NCBI RefSeq assembly: GCF_015277855.1
Contig: NZ_CP063812.1
Coordinates: 1,860,001 to 1,924,000 of the forward strand
Reading direction: 5' to 3'
Source of the DNA: Microbacterium cremeum
GTDB taxonomy: Bacteria; Actinomycetota; Actinomycetes; Actinomycetales; Microbacteriaceae
Length of the DNA stretch: 64,000 bases
In this document: piece after piece, positions 1 through 8,223 of the stretch
How positions within the stretch are numbered: the first letter of the stretch is position 1
How the letters are laid out: every line of letters begins with the position of its first letter
Notes under the pieces: model-generated
What the model saw: only the letters and a program-made list of their open reading frames with translations
What the model was told of the DNA's origin: nothing
The model's database searches: none
Position numbers and translations under genes: made by a program

Positions 1-1786
1 CCTGCTCTTCGCGGTCGGCATCTCGATCGGCATGGCGAACAAGTCCGACGGCACCTCGGCACTGGCCGGTCTCGTGTCGTGGCTCGTCGTCACGACGCTG
101 CTCAAGCCCGAGACCGTGATGCTCTTCACGGGCGTCGGCGATGTCAATGAGGTCGACCCGGCGTTCCTCCGGGTGCAGAACGTGTTCGTCGGCATCATCT
201 GCGGCCTGATCGGAGCGTGGTGCTACAACAGGTTCAAAGACACCAAGCTGCCCGACGCGCTGTCGTTCTTCTCGGGCAAGCGCTCGGTCGCGATCGTCAC
301 GGCGGGCTTCTCGCTCGTGCTGGCGATCATCCTGTTCTTCGTCTGGCCCTTCGTGTACACCGCTCTCGTCGGCTTCGGCGAATGGATCGTCACGCTCGGC
401 GCCTTCGGAACCGGCATTTACGGCTTCCTCAACCGGCTGCTGATCCCGGTCGGCCTGCACCACGCACTCAACTCGGTGTTCTGGTTCGATGTCGCCGGCA
501 TCAACGACCTCAACAACTTCCTCGACGGAACGGGCACGTACGGAGTCACGGGCCAGTACATGACGGGCTTCTTCCCGATCATGATGTTCGGCCTGCCGGG
601 CGCCGCTCTGGCGATGTATCTGACGGCCAGGACGACGCGCAAGAAGCTGGCGTACGGAATCCTCCTCGGAGGCGCCATCTCGTCGTTCTTCGTGGGAGTC
701 ACCGAGCCGCTCGAGTTCGCCTTCATGTTCCTCGCGCCGGTGCTGTACCTGGTGCACGCGGTCTTCACGGGCATCTCGATGGCGATCAGTCAGATACTTC
801 CCGTGCGGATGGGCTTCGGGTTCTCGGGCGGTTTCGTCGACCTCGTGCTGGGCTGGATGAATCCGATGGCCCAGAATCCCTGGCTGATCCCGGTGATGGG
901 CCTCTTCTGGTTCGGCATCTACTTCGTCGTCTTCTACTTCTTCATCAAGCGGTTCAACCTGAAGACGCCAGGACGCGAGGACGACGACATCCTCGCCGAG
1001 GGCACCGAGTTCGACACCAGCTCCGTCGACGAGAAGTACCTCGTGACCGCGGACCGCTTCATCGACGGCCTCGGCGGCAAAGACAACATCCTCGAACTCG
1101 ACAACTGCGCGACACGATTGCGCATGGAGGTCGCCGACGTGTCGAAGGTCGACGACACCGCGCTCAAGCGAGCGGGCGCTGCGGGCACGATGAAGCCGGG
1201 AGGAAAGTCCGTCCAGGTGGTCTACGGCCTCAACGTGCAGTTCGTGAAGGACGCGATGGAGAAGGTCATGGCCGGTGAGGCGACCGTGCCCGCGGGGGCG
1301 ACGCCCGAGGTCGCCTCGTCGTCGGCCGCCGCCTCCGCCGATGCCGGCGGCGCGGGCGTGCGCACCGCCCCGGCCACCTCCACGACGGTCAGGATGCGTC
1401 AGCCGCTCGCCGGCAGGGTCGTTCCGCTGTCGGAGGTGCCCGACCCGACGTTCGGTGAGGGGATCATGGGCCCGGGAGTGGCGATCGAGCCGGCCGGCGA
1501 CACCGTGAGGGCTCCCGCGGACGCGACGGTGGGCGCCACGTTCGAGAGCAGCCACGCGGTGGCCCTCGTCCTCGGCGACGGCACCGAACTGCTCATCCAC
1601 GTCGGCATCGACACGGTCGGGATGAAGGGCGACGGCTTCGAGACGCTCGTCGAGAAGGGCCAGTCCGTGCGTGAGGGCACGCCGCTGCTGCGCTTCGACC
1701 TCGCCCGGATCCGTGCGGCGGGTCATCCTGCGATCACCCCGGTGATCGTCCTCAACAACGAGAACGCGAAGATCGAGTTCGTCTAG
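1..1786 (+). CDS. PTS transporter EIICBA, GlcNAc/glucose family (5' end outside window)
   Basis: Sugar phosphotransferase permease that imports and phosphorylates its sugar using phosphate passed from HPr. The reading frame is already open at base 2, so the N-terminus lies to the left. The visible part holds the last EIIC membrane segments, including the GLHHALNSVFWFD stretch typical of the NagE branch and GVTEPLEFAFMF. It then has an EIIB domain with the phospho-cysteine in LDNCATRLRMEV, a linker rich in Ala and Pro, and a C-terminal EIIA domain with the phospho-histidine in ELLIHVGIDTV. The order C-B-A in one chain matches NagE and actinobacterial PtsG. The membrane signature favours N-acetylglucosamine, but glucose cannot be excluded. 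It converges on the DUF262 gene with a shared hairpin between them. Confidence 0.85.
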   Translation, partial: LLFAVGISIGMANKSDGTSALAGLVSWLVVTTLLKPETVMLFTGVGDVNEVDPAFLRVQNVFVGIICGLIGAWCYNRFKDTKLPDALSFFSGKRSVAIVTAGFSLVLAIILFFVWPFVYTALVGFGEWIVTLGAFGTGIYGFLNRLLIPVGLHHALNSVFWFDVAGINDLNNFLDGTGTYGVTGQYMTGFFPIMMFGLPGAALAMYLTARTTRKKLAYGILLGGAISSFFVGVTEPLEFAFMFLAPVLYLVHAVFTGISMAISQILPVRMGFGFSGGFVDLVLGWMNPMAQNPWLIPVMGLFWFGIYFVVFYFFIKRFNLKTPGREDDDILAEGTEFDTSSVDEKYLVTADRFIDGLGGKDNILELDNCATRLRMEVADVSKVDDTALKRAGAAGTMKPGGKSVQVVYGLNVQFVKDAMEKVMAGEATVPAGATPEVASSSAAASADAGGAGVRTAPATSTTVRMRQPLAGRVVPLSEVPDPTFGEGIMGPGVAIEPAGDTVRAPADATVGATFESSHAVALVLGDGTELLIHVGIDTVGMKGDGFETLVEKGQSVREGTPLLRFDLARIRAAGHPAITPVIVLNNENAKIEFV

Positions 1787-1794
1787 CAGGTGAC

Positions 1795-1833
1795 AAGGCG
1801 GTGACGGATGCCTCGGCATCCGTCACCGCCTTT
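1795..1833. terminator. bidirectional hairpin terminator
   Basis: A perfect 16-bp inverted repeat (GGCGGTGACGGATGCC and its complement) with a two-base loop is followed by TTT on the plus strand and AAGG on the other side. It sits between the stop codons of the convergent PTS and DUF262 genes and probably ends both transcripts. Confidence 0.8.
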
Positions 1834-3839
1834 CACATGGCGTTGCCGATGTAGGAGTACTTGACGAACACCTCAGGAGCAAGACCCGCCTCTTCGAGGA
1901 CGCCCTGCGCGGCGCTGAGCATGTAGCTCGAGTCCCACCCCATGTACAGCGAGTGATCGTCGTCGAGCCGGTCCCACTGCCCGTTCCACGACTGCGCGGT
2001 GTAGACCGGCCCGCCGCGGCGGGCGCTGTACGAGACGACCGCGTCGCGCGCGTCGGCCCACAGCCGCTTGAACACGCGGTTGAAGAGGTGCTTGACGTCG
2101 TACACCTCCCAGTGCTCACCGCAGTACTCGACATACGACCACTCGCGGTGCCAGCCGAGCGGCCAGCCGCGCCGGCGCACCGCATCGAGGACGGGGGTGA
2201 GGCCGTCATCGTCGATCGCGGGGCCACCGGGACGACGCCACACCTGTACGAACCGCTCGGTGAGGCGCGCCGAGCGCTCGGCGATCGCCGCGGTTCCCCA
2301 CGCCGGGAGCTGCGCGAGCTCGGCCGTCGCCGCGACGGCACTGCGCGCATAGAGGCTCTTCTTCTCGGGGAACGGGCGGTCGAAGGCGCGAACGGCGAGG
2401 TCTTCCTCGAGTACGGTCAGGTTGCCGATCGTCTGTGCGAGCGCGCGGTGGCTGTTCTGCTCGTCCTCGGTGTACGCCGACCACTCGCGCACACCGTCGC
2501 CCGTCCACGAGTCGGCCGGTGCGAGCGGGAAGATGTGCTCGAGGTCGAGTGCTTCCGCGCCGTCGACACCCGCGATCCGAGTGAGGACGTAGGTCGCGTA
2601 GGGCAGCTCGGAGTACTTCAGCGCGACGGCGATCCGCTCGTCCGACGGGGTGATGCGCGACACCGCCGCGATGAACGCGTCGCGGCCGTCCTCGCGTGCA
2701 CGGCACAGCCGCGCGACCAACCGCTCGATGCCGGTGCCGACGACGCAGCGGCGCATCAGCAGCGACTGCACCATCTCGAGCGTGTCGAGCAGTTCCACAC
2801 GATCGATCCGGCCCTGCTCGAGATCGCGGTAGGCGCGCATGACGAGGGGGTACATGCCCGAGCCGAACGTGTTGAGATGCCGCAACTGACGGGCGATGTC
2901 GGCATCCGGAGCCTGCGCGGGATCCAGCAGGGTGCGGTACACCCGCGCGAGCGCCCGCCACTCCTCGGCGTGCGCGAGCAGGTCGGCGAACTCCAGCCGC
3001 GGGAACTCGTGACGGAACGCGTCGTACACGCCGCGGCCGCCGACGACGGTCACCTCGCGGCCCGTCCGCATCGTGAGGTACTGACGCCAGAAGTCGGCGA
3101 TGTGCTCGCCGGTGTCGCGCTCGATCGGCTGCCAGAAGTCGGATTCGATCTGGCGCTGCTCGACGTGGTTGAGGCCCATGAGCACGTAGTTGTGGATGAG
3201 CTCGTGATCGCGCAGCGGTTCGCCCGTGGAGTTGAGGCTCTCGAAGATCTGCTGGGCGTTGGCCCCGGCCCCCAGCGTGATCGCGACGTGCTCGAGCTTC
3301 TGGAGTCCGCGCCAGATGTGGGGCGCCTCGTCGAGACTGATCTGGCTGCGGAAGAACGCGTAGTTGTCGTCGAAGCGCGAGTCGCGCTGCTCGCCGGGTG
3401 ACGGTGACAGGTCCAGGACGACACGCTCGAACACCGACGCCCAGGCCGGGTGCGGACGCAGTTTCGTCCGCGAAGGGTCCTCAGAGTGCACAAGGACCCG
3501 CTGCAGCTGATCGGCGAGCTCGGGGTGGGCCTCGCGCACGGTGTGCTGCAGCGCCGCCACGAGGAGCATCAGCGTGGTGGTGCGCTGCTGACCGTCGATC
3601 AGGACGAGCTCGGTGTCGCCAGATCCGCCGCTGGCGGACGAGAGGATCGAGCCGATGAAGTGCATGTGACGATCGTCGAGGTCTGCCACCGCGCGGATGT
3701 CGGCGAGGAGCTGCTCGCAGCCGCCGATATCCCACCGGTACTGCCGCTGGTAGACGGGGACGACGATGGTCCAGTCCGCGGCGGACAGCCACCCGATCGT
3801 GTTGACGGCAGTCGCGTCGACATTCGTGGCAGTGACCAT
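1833..3839 (-). CDS. DUF262/DUF1524 (GmrSD-like) protein, putative modified-DNA restriction nuclease
   Basis: The 668-aa protein starts with a DUF262 (ParB-like fold) domain carrying YQRQYRW near residue 30 and the nucleotide-binding motif LIDGQQRTTTL near residue 80. A DUF1524 HNH-type region follows, with LEHIFPL near residue 435 and IGNLTVLEEDLA further on. The remaining C-terminal 110 residues are rich in Trp and Tyr and I do not recognise them. GmrSD and BrxU, which share this two-domain plan, cut DNA carrying modified cytosines, so an antiphage role is likely by family. The start is the ATG before VTATNVD. It is a single gene with no modification or toxin partner nearby, flanked by core genes, which fits independent acquisition. 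Substrate and activity are untested. Confidence 0.75.
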   Translation of the reverse strand: MVTATNVDATAVNTIGWLSAADWTIVVPVYQRQYRWDIGGCEQLLADIRAVADLDDRHMHFIGSILSSASGGSGDTELVLIDGQQRTTTLMLLVAALQHTVREAHPELADQLQRVLVHSEDPSRTKLRPHPAWASVFERVVLDLSPSPGEQRDSRFDDNYAFFRSQISLDEAPHIWRGLQKLEHVAITLGAGANAQQIFESLNSTGEPLRDHELIHNYVLMGLNHVEQRQIESDFWQPIERDTGEHIADFWRQYLTMRTGREVTVVGGRGVYDAFRHEFPRLEFADLLAHAEEWRALARVYRTLLDPAQAPDADIARQLRHLNTFGSGMYPLVMRAYRDLEQGRIDRVELLDTLEMVQSLLMRRCVVGTGIERLVARLCRAREDGRDAFIAAVSRITPSDERIAVALKYSELPYATYVLTRIAGVDGAEALDLEHIFPLAPADSWTGDGVREWSAYTEDEQNSHRALAQTIGNLTVLEEDLAVRAFDRPFPEKKSLYARSAVAATAELAQLPAWGTAAIAERSARLTERFVQVWRRPGGPAIDDDGLTPVLDAVRRRGWPLGWHREWSYVEYCGEHWEVYDVKHLFNRVFKRLWADARDAVVSYSARRGGPVYTAQSWNGQWDRLDDDHSLYMGWDSSYMLSAAQGVLEEAGLAPEVFVKYSYIGNAM

Positions 3840-3917
3840 GGCCCGTCCAGTCTATGGGGGGCGGCTCCGGTCCCGGCGGCGCCGGGCCGCGCTGCCGGGG
3901 CCTGCCGGGACGCCGAG

Positions 3918-3936
3918 GTAGGCTTGCCTAAGTTGA
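3918..3936 (+). promoter_or_regulatory. candidate DtxR/IdeR-type iron box
   Basis: A TAGGC-TT-GCCTA dyad is embedded in a 19-bp stretch that matches about 13 of 19 positions of the actinobacterial DtxR/IdeR consensus. It lies 46 bp upstream of the ATG of a probable iron-dependent oxygenase, so repression under iron-replete conditions is plausible. This is a pattern match only. Confidence 0.45.
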
Positions 3937-3982
3937 GCCTGTAAAAACGTGCTGGCTCACTGACCGAAAGGCATGATTCGTC

Positions 3983-4756
3983 ATGGGTTACATCAAGTCC
4001 GCCGCTCTCGATGAGACCGGCTTCGTGGTGCTCGACTCCTACAACGAGGAGATCGACCCTCAGGAATGGCTGTCCATCGAGTACGTCGACTGGAAGTCCT
4101 CGGGTGACACCCGCTTCGCGCCGCTGGCCTCGGCCAAGGGCGAGATCGAGTGCAACGGCTTCTGGAACCACACGCCGCCGCGCACCGACAAGGACGGCGT
4201 CTGGATCCCGTCGCAGGTCGAGAAGGCCCCGACCCTCACCCGCCGTGCTCAGGAGCCCGGCGCGAACGTCGGCCGCTGCCGCATCATCGAGCTGCAGCCC
4301 AACAGCTACGCCGACGCGCTGTACAACCTCCACCAGGACGACAACAACCGCCTCAACCCCGACGGCACCGGGTGGGTCGTGCGTGGGTTCTTCAACCTCA
4401 CCGACGACAAGAACAGTTACTTCGTGCTGCGCGAGAACCGCACCGACCCCAGCATCGAGTACCGCGTCGCGCTGCCCGCGGGCGCGCAGCTGATCGTCGA
4501 CACGCAGCGCCTGTGGCACGCCGTGCACCACGACGGCGACGAGCCCCGCTACTGCCTCATCACGTCGTGGGAGTCGGGCCCCGAGCTCGATGCCTATATC
4601 GAGAAGTACCACGGCAAGCCGACGACCGACCAGTTCGAAGTCGCGCAGGACGTGCTCGACGCCGGCCAGGCCGAGCAGGCTCGCCGCGACGCCGCCCGCG
4701 CCGCCTACTACGCGGCCAAGGGCAAGGCCGAGGTCCAGGCGATGAGCGAGGCCTGA
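3983..4756 (+). CDS. probable non-haem Fe(II)/2-oxoglutarate-dependent oxygenase-like protein
   Basis: This 257-aa soluble protein is not one I can name with certainty. It has the spacing of a 2OG-Fe(II) oxygenase facial triad: H117-x-D119 in NLHQDDNN, a distal histidine in LWHAVHH (H179, or H182/H183), and Arg189 in EPRYCLITS where the 2-oxoglutarate-binding Arg would sit. The intervening strand VVRGFFNLTDD fits a double-stranded beta-helix. The C-terminal 50 residues are Ala/Glu-rich and probably helical. The gene stands alone between an iron-box-like dyad and a strong hairpin. An iron-linked role would fit, but the substrate is unknown and the family call rests on motif spacing only. Confidence 0.5.
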   Translation: MGYIKSAALDETGFVVLDSYNEEIDPQEWLSIEYVDWKSSGDTRFAPLASAKGEIECNGFWNHTPPRTDKDGVWIPSQVEKAPTLTRRAQEPGANVGRCRIIELQPNSYADALYNLHQDDNNRLNPDGTGWVVRGFFNLTDDKNSYFVLRENRTDPSIEYRVALPAGAQLIVDTQRLWHAVHHDGDEPRYCLITSWESGPELDAYIEKYHGKPTTDQFEVAQDVLDAGQAEQARRDAARAAYYAAKGKAEVQAMSEA

Positions 4757-4781
4757 GCCGAGCCGGTCCGAGACCACGCCG

Positions 4782-4821
4782 GAGGGCGGTCGAATCACAC
4801 TCTTGTGATTCGACCGCCCTC
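4782..4821 (+). terminator. hairpin terminator
   Basis: A perfect 18-bp stem, GAGGGCGGTCGAATCACA and its complement around CTCT, lies 25 bp after the oxygenase-like gene. There is no clear T tract, as is common in high-GC actinobacteria. Confidence 0.7.
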
Positions 4822-4912
4822 TCGGCGATAATGGCCGCAGCACAACCGAACAGCATCGCCGTGAACCGGTCTCAGGTCGTAGGGGAAGACGCACCTGACG
4901 AACGGAGAGAAC

Positions 4913-5416
4913 ATGGCGACACCACAGGCGCGTGGGGTGATCTACATCCACTCCGCGCCAAGAGCGTTGTGCCCCCACCTCGAGTGGGCGGTGGGGCGCG
5001 CCCTCGGGCGTGCCGTCAGCTTCGACTGGGCAGACCAGCCCGTACTCGCCGGCAGTCGTCGGAGCGAGTTCTACTGGGAGGGCGCCGCAGGCACCGGCGC
5101 GGCACTCGCGACCGCCATACGTGGGTGGGAGCATCTGCGGTTCGAGGTGACGGAGGATCCCACGCCCCGCAGCGACGGCGGCCGGTGGCTGCACACGCCG
5201 GGGCTCGGCATCCACTACGCCCAGACCGATTCCGCCGGCAACGTCGTCATCGGCGAGGACCGCATCCGCTACGCCATGGAGATCGCCGGCGGCGACGCGC
5301 TGGAGCTGCAGCGTGAGCTCCAGGTCGCGCTGGGCGCCGCCTGGGATCAGGAGCTCGAGCCGTTCCGCCACGCGAGCGACGACGCGCCGGTGGTGTGGCT
5401 GCACAAGGTGGGGTGA
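4913..5416 (+). CDS. DUF3145 domain-containing protein
   Basis: The 167-aa soluble protein begins MATPQARGVIYIHSAPRALC and contains RSEFYWEGAAGTGAAL and the ending APVVWLHKVG. These features match the actinobacterial DUF3145 family, which has no assigned function and is usually found near the fatty acid synthesis genes, as it is here. The ATG is preceded by GGAGAGAAC as a ribosome site. It converges on fabF across a 174-bp gap with a hairpin. There are no membrane segments or obvious catalytic motif. Confidence 0.8.
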   Translation: MATPQARGVIYIHSAPRALCPHLEWAVGRALGRAVSFDWADQPVLAGSRRSEFYWEGAAGTGAALATAIRGWEHLRFEVTEDPTPRSDGGRWLHTPGLGIHYAQTDSAGNVVIGEDRIRYAMEIAGGDALELQRELQVALGAAWDQELEPFRHASDDAPVVWLHKVG

Positions 5417-5517
5417 GGTCGAGAGACACGGGCGGGGCGAGGCGCGACTACCGGATGCCGGTGAGAAGAGTCCTGGCGCTGGGAAGGCGAATCGCCACCG
5501 CCCGTCTTTCGACGCGA

Positions 5518-5562
5518 CGCCCCCGGTTCGATCCCTGAGCGTGTCGAAGGGTGCCGGGGGCG
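5518..5562. terminator. hairpin with CCCTGAGC/TCGAAGGG repeat core
   Basis: An outer stem CGCCCCCGG/CCGGGGGCG encloses an inner dyad at 5533-5551 that starts CCCTGAGC and ends TCGAAGGG. It lies between the convergent DUF3145 and fabF genes, so it can terminate both. The core belongs to the same family as the repeats near 33.6 kb and 42.8 kb. Confidence 0.6.
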
Positions 5563-5590
5563 CCGCGAGGAGCCTGCGTCGTGCGCGGTG

Positions 5591-6829
5591 TCAGACCGAG
5601 GCGAATGCAGCGACGGCGTTGTGCCCGCCGAAGCCGAACGAGTTGCTGATCGCGAGCTGCGAACCGTCGCCGAGTGGCGCCGTCTCGCCCGAGATGCGGA
5701 ACGGCACCTCGGGATCCTGCGTCGTGATGTTGATCGTGGGCGGTGCCACGCGGTCGCGGATCGCCAGAACCGTGAAGATCGCTTCGAGCGCGCCGGTGCC
5801 GCCGAGCAGGTGACCCGTCGAGGCCTTCGTCGCCGAGACCGGGATGTCGTCGATGCGCGAACCGAACACCGTCTTGAGGGCGGTGTACTCGTTCGGGTCA
5901 CCGACCGGCGTCGATGTCGCGTGCGCGTTGATGTGCGTCACGTCGTCGGGCGAGGCATCCGCCATCTCGAGTGCCATGCGCACCGCCCGCGAGGCGCCGA
6001 GCCCCTCGGGGTCGTTCGCCGTGATGTGGTACGAATCCGCCGTGACGCCGCCGCCGACGACGGCGGCGTAGATCTTGGCACCGCGGGCGCGCGCGTGCTC
6101 CTCGGTCTCGAGGATGAGCACTCCCGCGCCCTCTCCCATGACGAAGCCGTCGCGATCGACGCTGCAGGGGCGCGACGCGGTGGCCGGGTCGTCATTGCGA
6201 CGCGACAGCGCCTGCATGGACGAGAACGCTGCGATCGTGATCGGGTGGATGGTCGATTCGGTGCCGCCCGCGATCACGACATCGGCGAGCCCGGCACGCA
6301 GGTGCTCGACCGCGTTGACGATCGATTCGGTGCTCGAGGCGCAGGCACTGGCGACCGTGCGCGCGTACGCCCGTGCGTTGAAGTGGAGCGAGAGGTTTCC
6401 GGCCGCCGCGTTGGGCATGAGCATCGGGACCGTCATCGGCAGCACGCGACGCGGACCCTTTTCGCGCAGGGTGTCCCACGCGTCCAGGAGCGTCCACAGA
6501 CCGCCGATGCCGGTGGCGAAGTCGACGCCGAGCCGTTCGGGCTCGACCTCGGGGCTCCCGGCATCCGCCCACGCCTCCATGGCCGCCACCAGCGCGAACT
6601 GCGAGGACGGGTCGAGGCGCTTCGCGACAGGTCGCTCGAGAACGGTGTCGGGGCGAACCTTGGCCTGGGCGGCGAACGTGACGGGCAGCTGATACTGCTC
6701 GACCCAGTCGTACTCGAGGGTGCTGGCGCCCGAGGCGCCGTCCAGGAGTGCGGCCCAGCTCTCGGGTGCGGTGCCCCCGAGCGGAGACGACGCGCCGATG
6801 CCGGTGACGACGATGCGGGAGGTGCTCAT
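5591..6829 (-). CDS. fabF: beta-ketoacyl-ACP synthase II
   Basis: FabF condenses malonyl-ACP with acyl-ACP in each elongation round of type II fatty acid synthesis. At 412 aa it has the usual length. The Cys-His-His triad is visible in VASACASSTES, HINAHATSTPVGD and KASTGHLLGGTG, and the nucleotide-like start IVVTGIGASSPLGG is typical. It is the last gene of the minus-strand run fabD-fabH-acpP-fabF, 57 bp after acpP. It ends at a hairpin shared with DUF3145. Confidence 0.96.
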   Translation of the reverse strand: MSTSRIVVTGIGASSPLGGTAPESWAALLDGASGASTLEYDWVEQYQLPVTFAAQAKVRPDTVLERPVAKRLDPSSQFALVAAMEAWADAGSPEVEPERLGVDFATGIGGLWTLLDAWDTLREKGPRRVLPMTVPMLMPNAAAGNLSLHFNARAYARTVASACASSTESIVNAVEHLRAGLADVVIAGGTESTIHPITIAAFSSMQALSRRNDDPATASRPCSVDRDGFVMGEGAGVLILETEEHARARGAKIYAAVVGGGVTADSYHITANDPEGLGASRAVRMALEMADASPDDVTHINAHATSTPVGDPNEYTALKTVFGSRIDDIPVSATKASTGHLLGGTGALEAIFTVLAIRDRVAPPTINITTQDPEVPFRISGETAPLGDGSQLAISNSFGFGGHNAVAAFASV

Positions 6830-6886
6830 GTGCAGTGGAAGTCCTCGTGGGTGTGCCGGTGGGGGCCGCAGCCCCCACCGGGGGGA

Positions 6887-7135
6887 TTACGCCTGGTTGG
6901 ACGCGATGTAGCTGACGGCGTCGCCGACGGTCTTCAGGTTCTTGACCTCGTCGTCGGGGATGGTGACGCCGAACTTCTCTTCGGCGTTGACGACGATCGT
7001 CATCATCGAGATCGAGTCGATGTCGAGGTCGTCGGTGAACGACTTCTCGAGGGCGACCTCGTCGGCCGAGATGCCGGTCTCGTCGGTGATGAGCTCGGCG
7101 AGTCCGGCGAGAACCTCGTCGTTGGTGAATGCCAT
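6887..7135 (-). CDS. acpP: acyl carrier protein
   Basis: This 82-aa acidic protein carries the growing acyl chain on a phosphopantetheine arm attached to the Ser of DLDIDSISMM. It has the four-helix ACP length and charge. AACAGGAGAAAACCC precedes the ATG and is a strong ribosome site. A TAGACT -10 box in the fabH-acpP gap suggests extra transcription for this highly expressed protein. Neighbours fabH and fabF are its enzymes. Confidence 0.96.
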   Translation of the reverse strand: MAFTNDEVLAGLAELITDETGISADEVALEKSFTDDLDIDSISMMTIVVNAEEKFGVTIPDDEVKNLKTVGDAVSYIASNQA

Positions 7136-7183
7136 GGGTTTTCTCCTGTTTCTTAGGGGTCACGAGCCCGGGGGCCGGGTCTC

Positions 7184-7189
7184 AGTCTA
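7184..7189 (-). promoter_or_regulatory. -10 box of an internal acpP promoter
   Basis: TAGACT on the minus strand lies between the fabH stop and the acpP start. It is the same hexamer found before tRNA-Val, rnpB and dxs in this window. No good -35 is visible. Confidence 0.45.
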
Positions 7190-7207
7190 GAGTCGGGGCT
7201 TGCGCCC

Positions 7208-8209
7208 TCAGGGGAGGACGACCACCTGGGCGCCGAAGACCAGGCCGGCACCGAAGCCGATCTGGAGCGCCAGGCCGCCGCTGAGCTCGGGGTGCTCGGC
7301 GAGGAGCCGGTGGGTCGCCAGCGGGATCGAGGCCGCCGACGTGTTGCCGGTCGTCTCGATGTCGCGGCCGACGAGGACGGTGTCGGGGAGCCCGAGCTGC
7401 TTGGCGAACTCGTCGATGATGCGCATGTTGGCCTGGTGCGGCACGAACGCGGCGAGATCGGATGCCTCGATCCCGGCGGCCTCGAGAGCCTGCCGCGCGA
7501 CCTTCACCATCTCCCACACCGCCCAGCGGAACACCGTGGGGCCCTCCTGCCGCAGCGTCGGCCAGGGGGCCTTTCCGTCGCGGAAGTCGGTGAGCGTGTG
7601 GTTCATACCGACGGCGTCGGCCTTCGAGCCGTCCGAGCCCCACACGGTGGGACCGATGCCGGGCGTGTCGCTCGGGCCGACCAGCGCGGCGCCGGCGCCG
7701 TCGCCGAGCAGGAACGAGATGCTGCGGTCGGTCGGGTCGACGACGTCGCTGAGCTTCTCGGCGCCGATCACGAGCGCGTAGTTCGCGGCGCCCGCGCGGA
7801 TGAGCGCATCGGCCTGGGCGATCCCGTAGGCGAAGCCGGCGCATGCCGCGTTGACGTCGTAGGCGGCCGCGGGGTTGGCGCCGACCCGGTCGGCCACGAT
7901 CGCCGAGACCGACGGCGTCTGCTTGGGGTTGCTGACGGTCGCCACGATCACGGCGTCCACCAGGGACGCGTCGACCCCGGAGCGCTCGATGGCCTCACGG
8001 GCAGCATCCGTCGCGAGATCGATCGCATCGGTCTCGGCGACCGCGCGCATGCGCGTCACGATTCCGGTGCGCTGGCGGATCCACTCGTCGCTCGAGTCGA
8101 TCGGGCCGACGAGGTCGTCGTTGGGGACGGCGATCTCGCCGCGCGCGGCGCCGTACGAGTAGATGCGGGTGTGCGCGGGCCCGGTGGGCTGCACGATCGA
8201 GCGGATCAT
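7208..8209 (-). CDS. fabH: beta-ketoacyl-ACP synthase III
   Basis: FabH starts fatty acid synthesis by condensing an acyl-CoA primer with malonyl-ACP; in this lineage the primers are expected to be branched-chain. The protein is 333 aa. The triad is seen as Cys in VNAACAGFAYG, His in FVPHQANMRII and Asn in ETTGNTSAASIP. I chose the ATG of MIRSIVQPTG because upstream in-frame sequence is low-complexity Arg-rich and belongs to the fabD region. The gene follows fabD by 14 bp. Confidence 0.95.
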   Translation of the reverse strand: MIRSIVQPTGPAHTRIYSYGAARGEIAVPNDDLVGPIDSSDEWIRQRTGIVTRMRAVAETDAIDLATDAAREAIERSGVDASLVDAVIVATVSNPKQTPSVSAIVADRVGANPAAAYDVNAACAGFAYGIAQADALIRAGAANYALVIGAEKLSDVVDPTDRSISFLLGDGAGAALVGPSDTPGIGPTVWGSDGSKADAVGMNHTLTDFRDGKAPWPTLRQEGPTVFRWAVWEMVKVARQALEAAGIEASDLAAFVPHQANMRIIDEFAKQLGLPDTVLVGRDIETTGNTSAASIPLATHRLLAEHPELSGGLALQIGFGAGLVFGAQVVVLP

Positions 8210-8223
8210 CGGGATCTCTCCGG

